Shown one piece after another: positions 56,842-64,000 of a stretch of 64,000 nucleotides of DNA; the first letter of the stretch is position 1, and every line of letters starts with the position of its first letter. Both the position numbers and the translations under genes were made by a program. The stretch spans positions 7,224,873 to 7,288,872 of the forward strand of contig OY755173.1 of NCBI GenBank assembly GCA_963576735.1, given 5' to 3'. The notes below the pieces were generated by a model, which saw nothing but the letters and a program-made list of their open reading frames with translations, ran no database searches and had not been told where the DNA came from. This stretch comes from Bedellia somnulentella. Its lineage: Eukaryota; Arthropoda; Insecta; Lepidoptera; Bedelliidae.

Positions 56842-56990
56842 CGTTGAGGTTTTGGTGTAGCCCGCGTTTTTTAATATTTCTTTCACTTTTTGACTCTCAA
56901 TGTGAAAAGTAATAATTTCAAAAAAACGGTTACGAAAATCACATTAAATATTCCAAAAAAGCCTTTTAGAATTATATTATAATTGATTTT
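56842..56990 (+). repeat. dispersed hairpin repeat, copy 1
   Basis: Shares GTTGAGGTTTTGGTGTAGCC-type start, TTTTAATATTTCTTTCAC and AAATATTCCAAAA with 58571-58720 in the same order and spacing. The hairpin TTTCACTTTT...AAAAGT is shortened here. Confidence 0.75.
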
Positions 56991-58570
56991 TATGATATCC
57001 ACCCTCTTCTTTCCATATAAAAAGTACTGTTAGTTCTTTCACAACAAAAGATTTTCCTTTGAATGCTTAAGAAATATGGTTAAAAGAATCGTAAATTTTT
57101 CTTCATTTTCCTTCAGCTAATCGATATCCGACTTGTCAAGGCTGACAATGAATTAACTTACTGATAATTTGAAAATGTATTTTGTGCCCTTATTAAATTC
57201 ATTTGAAATTGAAACAGCAACTTGGAATGCTACCATGTATAAAAAAGTTAATAAAAACCAGTTGTTAATAATATGTTCTATGTTTTAATAACTCGAGCTA
57301 CCAAAACATTCTGCTTATTAATACTCGCAACATGGAAAGTAACCAAACCATATTTCACTCAAGTTTAAAAATGGAATTTCTCATATCTCCCGCATCTTAT
57401 CCTTTGAATTTGAAGAATGTATTGAAATTATTTTCATAAACGAAATAGTAAAATACAGCCGAGGATTGCGGGGAGCGTACGAGAGCACGTTTTTGTATAT
57501 AGACATTATATTTGATGGATGGTTTTAAAACATCGGGTTGTATTAGTGGATAGAGCGCGGGCGATGTGCGGTGTTGCGTGGCCGGTCAAAGGGGATGCCG
57601 GCATTGCGAATTACATGAATACATTAAGGGAGCACTGCCTGTTCTCTACATGTTACACTGTAATGCTCACGAATAAATTTAGAGCGTGTTCCTTCATCAC
57701 TGCACACTACAACTGAACGCCACCTAACTATGTATGTATGTAAATTTTGACGTGTTGTATAGATCTGGCAACGATAACGAGGAAATTCCTGCATAAAGGC
57801 AGGCTAATAAAGATTTCACAGATTATGAATAATAAGCGTACAATTCTAAAATACGTTGTTTTATCACACAAATTTTGATTCAGGCAGCCAGTCATAAAAC
57901 CTTATAAAAATAGAATTTCTTCCCTGAATCATTACCCGAGCATTATTTAGTTTCTTCTTGAAAATAAATAAAAAAGAAAATGTACAGCTATTAAGATATT
58001 TTAAAGCTTGTTCAAAACTAATTCCTCCTTTATCACTTTTAAGACAAAATCCAAATGATGCTTAAAAACCTACCTAAATGAGATTTCTTTAAAGAGAAAT
58101 AGATATTATTCAGCAAAATCCAGCTAATTAAGTTAAATAAGTTATGGCGTCGCAAATTGTGATGATTTTGTCATTGGCTGTGGGTGGCGAGAATTTAAAA
58201 TTGTGATTATCGTCTCTTCTCGCTCGCCTGCTCCCTACTAAAGCAAACAATAGAAAAAGGGGACACCATCCTCAAAGCGGGACCCGAGAACAAAACAAAC
58301 GAATTTTTAATATCGTCTTTATCGATAATTGAGACTCTCGCAAAAACCTCTTATTTTGAAAACTTTTACAGACTGAAAGAGGAATCGTGAGAGAAAATGG
58401 GATTGTAAGAAAAAAAAACTTTTTTCATCTTCTTTATTTGACATTGACAGTCACTAAACTTTGTATTTTCTCAGTGGATCTATTCAATTTAGATTTGATT
58501 CAGTGAAATATAATTGTGACAAAAAAACCTGTGCAGGTGACGACATTTTTTCAATTAAGGTGCAAAATCA
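56991..58570. other. sequence between the two hairpin repeats
   Basis: No gene recognised. 57460-57720 is less AT-rich and contains a 65-codon plus frame without domain. Confidence 0.35.
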
Positions 58571-58720
58571 TTGAGATTTTGGTGTAGCCTGCGCCTTTTA
58601 ATATTTCTTTCACTTTTTGAGACTCAGTGTGAAAAGTGAAAATTTCAAAAAATATATAAGCTTATAAAATTGACAATAAATATTCCAAAATACTATTTAG
58701 AAGGTAAATAATTATATAAT
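58571..58720 (+). repeat. dispersed hairpin repeat, copy 2
   Basis: Second copy; carries a perfect 10-bp inverted repeat TTTCACTTTT (58608-58617) and AAAAGTGAAA (58632-58641) around a 14-nt loop. No TIRs at the outer ends, so the class is unknown. Confidence 0.75.
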
Positions 58721-59197
58721 ATGAAATATAACTCATCATACACTAAAATGTGGATAGTTAGTGCTTTTCTGAGTCGGAACTTTACAGAAGCCTTAGAATA
58801 GTATGTAAAAAAAGTATAGTGTGCAAAGTACCTGTTCAGTATATTATAAAACACACACTAATTTCACCATACTACTACTTTGATTGACAGCCAGATCTGT
58901 TAAATATGTACTGGCAGCTCTACACACACACATATATAAATTTTCCAAGTGGCGATATGTCACCGTACCTCATTACTGTTCTGGATTTTTAACTTATTCT
59001 GAAGCTGCTATCAAGTATCGGCTTAAAAATACACTGAGTATTTCGTTTTAAAATATTTAGCAGACATGAATATTATTTTATCGTAGTTACCTTCCCATCC
59101 AAACAATGCCTAGAAGAGATCGATTTTAGTGAATCGATCGGCAATATAACAAAACCAAATAATAAAATAAAATTTTCCGTACTTTTCTGTTCTATAT
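58721..59197. other. AT-rich sequence
   Basis: Nothing recognised. Confidence 0.35.
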
Positions 59198-59455
59198 CTG
59201 TGTAATTTCAGCTTTCAATAACACTTAAATAGTTCTTCCCGCGGGCGGCGTAAGAGACGACTTAGGGTTTTAAGGATTCTAAGGTAAATTTTGTGAGGTG
59301 TGGCTGAAGACTGATGGTGCCGTTTGATCAGCCAGAAGGTGATTACCAATCATCCTTTATTTAATAAACTTTTGTCACTTAACTACTAAAAGTGAAAAAT
59401 TATAATCTGACGCTCCATGGCGAACCTTTTTAGGGATTTACAGACATGGTCAAGA
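59198..59455 (+). mobile_element. SINE-A copy, diverged
   Basis: CTGTGTAATTTCAGCTTTCA head, CGTAAGAGACGACTTAGGG, CCTTTATTTAATAAAC, ACTACTAAAAGTGAAAAATT and TTTTTAGGGATTTACAGAC in family order; an insertion lies in the middle. Confidence 0.65.
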
Positions 59456-59460
59456 TTGGC

Positions 59461-59688
59461 ATAGATTCATCCCACTGGGAGAAATATGCCGCCCAAAGAC
59501 CGGAATGGAGGGTTTTGGTTGAAACCAAGGTCCACGATTATGAAATCCAGCGGCGATATGAAATCCAATTAAAATAATGGTGTGCTCACTTGCCCGCAGT
59601 GTGCGAGGATCTTTGTAAATAAGATTGGCTACACAAGCCACATGCGAGCTCACAATCGAGTCCAAAAAAATTAAAGCGGTCGCCGTGA
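59461..59688 (+). pseudogene. LINE ORF2 C-terminal remnant with zinc finger
   Basis: One frame reads IDSSHWEKYAAQRPEWRVLV and ends at TAA; a second frame just downstream reads NGVLTCPQCARIFVNKIGYT then SHMRAHNR. The latter fits C-X2-C-X12-H-X3-H. This order (a W-x-x-x-A-x-x-R-x-x-W segment, then a terminal C2H2 finger) is typical of the C-terminal end of ORF2 in several invertebrate LINEs. The 5' part is absent and the frame is broken. Confidence 0.55.
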
Positions 59689-60424
59689 CCGAAAACGGTC
59701 GGACCACATCATCATCAAGATAGGTGTAGGTATATTTTATAGGAATTAAATTTCTTATTGGTGGTAGCATACAATTCTTTATTTCTTATTACGATCATAA
59801 ACTTCACAATCGTTATAATGATCATAGCTGGAAAACGTTATCGAATATATGTTTGTGCATATGAGACATACCTAATTATATTACTTCTTCATATAAAATG
59901 GATGAATGTAATGACCAAAACTACAACAGACATTCTGCAAATTCTTTGTATTAAACTCTGAAACAAGTCGTTGACAAAAGACATAATCCCAATAATTTAA
60001 TTTGTCAAAACTGGCCAATCGATTTCGGCTTTCAAAACCAAAATTGATTGCTTCAAAATAATTAACTTTGGAACACAACAAATATTAATAGATTGCGATG
60101 CTCAGCGTGAAGAAGCAGCGAGGGACAATCGCGTGCTTATATTTCATTGAGTAGTTCAAAAAGATTAAAACATTGGGTTTCTTGCACACAATGCGGTATT
60201 AAAGTACAAAGGCTAATATGTCATCGCGAGTTAGTTAATTGACGCGGTTTCCGCCCCATAACGCGATCCTTGTTGCTTCCTTTAGCTCATATATTTATAC
60301 GCAGGAGCGCATTGGCTTGCACACCATTAAGGTTTTGTAACTGGTTTTATTATTTCTTTGTATGTATGAATTTTATTAGGTATTTTTGAATGCAGTTAAA
60401 AACTTGGTAAATTTAACGTTTGCT
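59689..60424. other. AT-rich sequence
   Basis: CATCATCATCAAG at about 59705 may be the end of the LINE remnant before it; otherwise nothing recognised. Confidence 0.35.
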
Positions 60425-60610
60425 TGGACAGAGTATTTATATAATGCCTATCGCTGTTTTTTGTATGTCTACCCTGTCACTTGACTAAGGCACAACTCAG
60501 TCATATGGGTTTCCTCGCAATATTTCCTCTCACTGTAATTAGCCTTTATAAATTAACCACACATGAGACTTTAAAAAGCAAAACTCGGGGTTCAAGCTCA
60601 TTTCTCCAAT
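60425..60610 (-). mobile_element. SINE-B middle fragment
   Basis: GCCTATCGCTGTTTT, CACTTGACTAAGGCACAACT, GGGTTTCCTCGCAATATT and AAATTAACCACACATG match the family body in order; the tail side is missing and the head side is degraded. Confidence 0.75.
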
Positions 60611-62495
60611 AAATTTCCAAAAAGGGAAACCTGCACAGGTATAATGCTTTGGTATTACTTTAAGACACTACACCGCATATATTATATTGCGCACGCAAAA
60701 TGAATCAAAATTTTTGTTGGAACCATTTAGTAATTCTGACAATAATAATACTTAACATAACAGCATAACCACATGATTTCATGACGTGAGCTCTAAAAAG
60801 TTATTGTAGTACCTAGCCTACGTCAATTCAATTAAAAAGCTTTAATCGAGCCCGAAACGGTTGCCAAAATCTGTGGCATTTGTAATCACCGCGGTGGGTT
60901 TATACTCTTTAATGGACTTTGTGGAAGTTGTTCCAACTCTCCTTACGGCTAAGATATTTGAGGAAAAACTACCCACCTAGTACAGTAAGTGGTGAAGTTA
61001 GTGGCTAGAGTTAAGCGGGCGGCAGCGGGGCAGCAGCAGCGGCGGCGGCGGGCGGCCTCAGTTGGCGCGATTTTAACGTGTTCCATTAAACGTTTTGTCG
61101 GTGTAATCGCAAGTAATTTAAGTGAGGAGAGCCGTGCTTCCGACTTTGTAAGCATTTTGTGTTTTCTTTTTTAATTACTTCGTTTTAACTTCGTTGTCGG
61201 GCTTTTAAAAGCTGACTGACAGTGAAATTAGCAAGTTCTTGGTTTTCATACTTAAGTTTATAATGTTTTAATAAGGTTCGGATTGAAACCTTAAATTAGT
61301 TTTGTTTGAATTTCCGTTATTTCCCGAAAATTATCTTACAGATTGTGTTACCCTACAGACTGGTTCAACGTTTAAGCATCAGCAAAATCCGTATTTGAAA
61401 TTTTGTAATATTGTTATTATAAAATAAATTTTAAGAGCTTTGCAAAAGGCATCGTGTTTCTAACGTAAAAGGTAGACGTGTACCACAAAATCCGTTCCAA
61501 AGAGGATGATTAAAGTGCATTAAGCTGAGTAAATCGTCAAAGTTACCGCGGCCGCGCACGCCGGCCATCAGTCTGCGGTGAGTAGACTTATGCCGCTTTG
61601 GACGCTAGTTATGAAGTGGCACCCCCCATAACTTACAGGCTGGCACACCTGCTGACGTCATCGTGTTCTACCTTTATTAAAGTTGCTGAAATCGCCCGGC
61701 GTGCCGTAACTTCTATCGGCCTTCGTCCGACAATATGTTACGAGACTAGGAAATTTGAATTTGAATGAGACATATTTTTGAACACGATTTTTATATTCCT
61801 TTAATACTTCCTATAATGGCGAAAAATGAGAATAGTTCAGTTCATCATATTGAATCACGAATCATTGAAAGTTTGGGTTTGATTTCAAAATAAGCAATTT
61901 TGATTTTATTGTTTTTATGCAGATTTCTATGTAGGTAATCTATGTTTTCTAATAATATTTTAACATTCATCCTCATGATGTTCATCATTTATACTGCTTG
62001 CATCGGTTTCCAAAAAGATAAGAAAAGACGTGCTGCTATCAGGCATCGGCTTCCCGCGACTTAATGTTGCACAATTATAAATAAAACATAAACAAATCTT
62101 ATCCAATCTTGCACTATTTACTTAAAAAATATAAAATAACTAGTCAAATTGTGACTCCTAAGAAAACCCATCCCAACAAAGACTACGTAACTTTTATCAC
62201 GTACAAACATTTTCGATCATAATTCACGAACTCAAAAGATAACTTCCCCGAAAAGTTATAATGAAAATTTCTACCTGTGACGGCTGATACTGTTCTACAA
62301 CACTTAACAATAAGTTTCGCATAGTTCGCAAAGTGTATGAGCCCTAGCCAAAACTCTTACGTCTCAAAAGGCCCAGTTTCTTGAAGAAAATGCATTTAAT
62401 CATCTTGAGACCATAATAACTTCGAACTTTATGAATCGCTAACATATTTTTGTAACGCCCTTTTTGTAATTAATGTGTCTTATATTTTAATAACA
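60611..62495. other. noncoding sequence with GC-rich patches
   Basis: 61014-61070 is a CAG/GGC-rich tract and 61540-61740 is GC-rich with several CpG sites, both unusual for this window. They may be promoter or enhancer sequence or an unrecognised exon. Overlapping frames run on both strands at 60949-61174 and cannot be told apart. Confidence 0.35.
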
Positions 62496-62645
62496 GCTGT
62501 GTATGTGGGACTAGGATAGCACTAACATATTTCCCGTGGGCTTAGTTCAGGTATCCTCGTGTGACTTACTTAGGGTTATTAAGTCTTTTCAATTGATTGT
62601 TTCGCGATGCAATTGAATGATCATCGCTAACAATTTTCGCAATAA
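62496..62645 (+). mobile_element. SINE-A head half, diverged
   Basis: GCTGTGTATGTGGGACTAGG, ATAGCAC, GGTTATTAAGTCTTTTCAAT and TTCGCGATGCAATTGAATGA follow family order. Confidence 0.55.
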
Positions 62646-62676
62646 TATAAATATACTCATTTTGGACTTATCATAA

Positions 62677-62955
62677 AATATAACATAACATAACAAAAAT
62701 GTTCACGCCGAATATCCCCGAAGGGGTTGACAGAGGTACTAATACTTCTGAACATCACGTGACTTTGTCACCTGGTGTTCAGAGTACCCACGTTTTGCAT
62801 GGACAGTGTACTCACGTGATAGGGGGTAGGCCTATCGCCGTTTTGTATGAGTACACTGTCACATGACTAAGTACAACTCAGCCATGTAGGTTTCCTCACG
62901 ATGTTTTCCCTCACCGTTAACAACCATGATAAATTAACCACACATATGTCTTAAA
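62677..62955 (-). mobile_element. SINE-B copy lacking tRNA head
   Basis: Minus strand carries the whole body from AAGACATATGTGTGG through GGCGATAGGCCTACCCCC to the hairpin CCCCTTCGGGGATATTCGGC and GTGAAC, then a TTATG tail. 5'-truncated within the head-body junction. Confidence 0.88.
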
Positions 62956-63797
62956 GATAAGATAATGATATCTAAAATTAAAATTTAGGATGCTGTATTT
63001 TGCAATCATTTAGTCACGTTAAATTAAAATATTTATTTTAAATCCCTAAAATTTAAATCATAAACCAATCTTATTCCCATAAGTTAAAGGGTAGAATATA
63101 CAATCAAAATAAAAAGAAAGGTCGTTTCATTTCGTCAAAATACTCCCAGGTGGACATTTGGAACACATTGACAAGTATATCAGGTGTTTGGTGGCATCTA
63201 CTAATGTGTTTTCAGAATTAATGTCAAACTGGTTAAGCTGGGAGTATGCCGTCTATCGAATGTTATTAGTTTAACCTCAGGAATTGGTTTCTTAGATACA
63301 TATCAAAGGTCTAAAAAGGTTCTTAATTTATAATCTTTTTGTTCTATAATTATTTGTTTTTAATGTAGAATAATGTTGACTGGGTAACTTAATTAGAATA
63401 AAATTTTCAGTACAATAGGTAATTCAGTTTCAGGCTTCAAAATAGGGTTGCCGTATCGCAATACATATGTGGTTCTTTCGTATCACTTAGGTGTTAGCCT
63501 TACTACCAACGTGGTCTATTGCAGGCTGAATCTCATTCATCTCAGGCTATATTATATATGTCCCCACTGAAAAGTTTTAGCCCAACTGTATCAGGGTCAT
63601 TTGGCTATAATCAACCGCACTGGAATAATGCCATACTATTGGCTACTACCTGTAAAGTGACAATAACCAGGACTGACGGCTTAATGTGCCCTACAAACAT
63701 TGAATCATCATAATTTTTTAAATTTCAGGTTATTCAAGCTTATCTAAGCACTATTTTACGAGACTGAGTTGAGTATAAAAAAATACACTTTGAGAGT
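62956..63797. other. noncoding sequence
   Basis: Nothing recognised. Confidence 0.35.
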
Positions 63798-63866
63798 TTA
63801 TCTCCGAGATGCGAACCCGAGATGTCCAGATTATAAACCAAACGCTATACCACTATGCCGTTCTTC
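63798..63866 (-). tRNA. tRNA-like sequence, probable SINE head or pseudo-tRNA
   Basis: Minus strand shows an A-box-like CATAGTGGTATAGCG and a B box GGGTTCGCATC at tRNA spacing. A perfect acceptor stem and a clear anticodon loop could not be drawn, so a functional tRNA is unlikely. Confidence 0.4.
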
Positions 63867-64000
63867 GAAATGCACGGAATTATTTTAAACCGATGGTTCT
63901 TGCTACGTAAAAGGTAGTCGTAGTCTCGCAACCCGCAATAGGGCAGCGTGGTGAACTATGGCCAAAACACCTTTTTCGAAAAAAGTGTAGGGACTTATTA

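Noticed and set aside
60949..61174. Arg/Ala-rich ORF over the CAG/GGC tract
   Set aside because: Both strands are open simply because of the triplet repeat; composition is low-complexity.
54694..64000. RRM2 exon of Rbp6
   Set aside because: Looked for coding sequence like TKKIFVGG after the 42-nt exon and found none; the exon must lie beyond the window or be missed by eye.

Overview
The window reads as an AT-rich arthropod nuclear locus, most likely lepidopteran. The grounds are two spliced exons whose product matches the insect Musashi-family RNA-binding protein Rbp6, a dense load of LINE and tRNA-derived SINE copies with (CATA)n tails of moth and butterfly style, and no bacterial-type gene layout. 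The order-level assignment is inference from repeat style; the exon assignment is firmer.

The only host gene I can support is an Rbp6-like gene on the plus strand. Exon 29596-29680 encodes the end of RRM1 and the 42-nt exon 54652-54693 encodes the linker to RRM2. The 24,971-bp intron between them has consensus splice ends and matching phase. The earlier RRM1 exon and the RRM2 exons were not found, so 1-29595 is probably upstream intron or flank and 54694-64000 the next intron.

Almost everything else is mobile DNA or unrecognised AT-rich sequence. At 5636-8729 a 3.07-kb composite block lies between perfect 13-bp direct repeats. It holds nested inverted repeats, a tRNA-shaped end, a 145-bp tandem array, a Helitron-like coding remnant and a small MITE inside that remnant. 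At 13111-14496 a CR1/Jockey-like LINE sits inside an RTE-like LINE. The longest RTE-like LINE copy (20258-21247) keeps an open RT C-terminus. Inside the Rbp6 intron lie a complete Ty3/gypsy LTR retrotransposon (38324-44146, identical 482-bp LTRs, 4-bp target duplication, one open 1605-codon Gag-Pol frame) and a 2.3-kb fold-back structure (49249-51572) with a SINE in one arm only.

Two SINE-type families run through the window. SINE-A (about 250 bp, some 25 copies or pieces) has no clear tRNA head. SINE-B (about 375 bp, about 9 copies) has a tRNA-like head with A and B boxes. Both end in a 3' module matching the RTE-like LINE end: a CCCC/GGG hairpin inside a GCC/GGC stem followed by GTGAGTATATG and a TATG-type tail. 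In the LINE this module overlaps the last codons of the RT. A compensatory G/C swap between SINE-A and the LINE suggests the RNA stem is selected. This LINE-SINE partnership is the best candidate here for an undescribed system.
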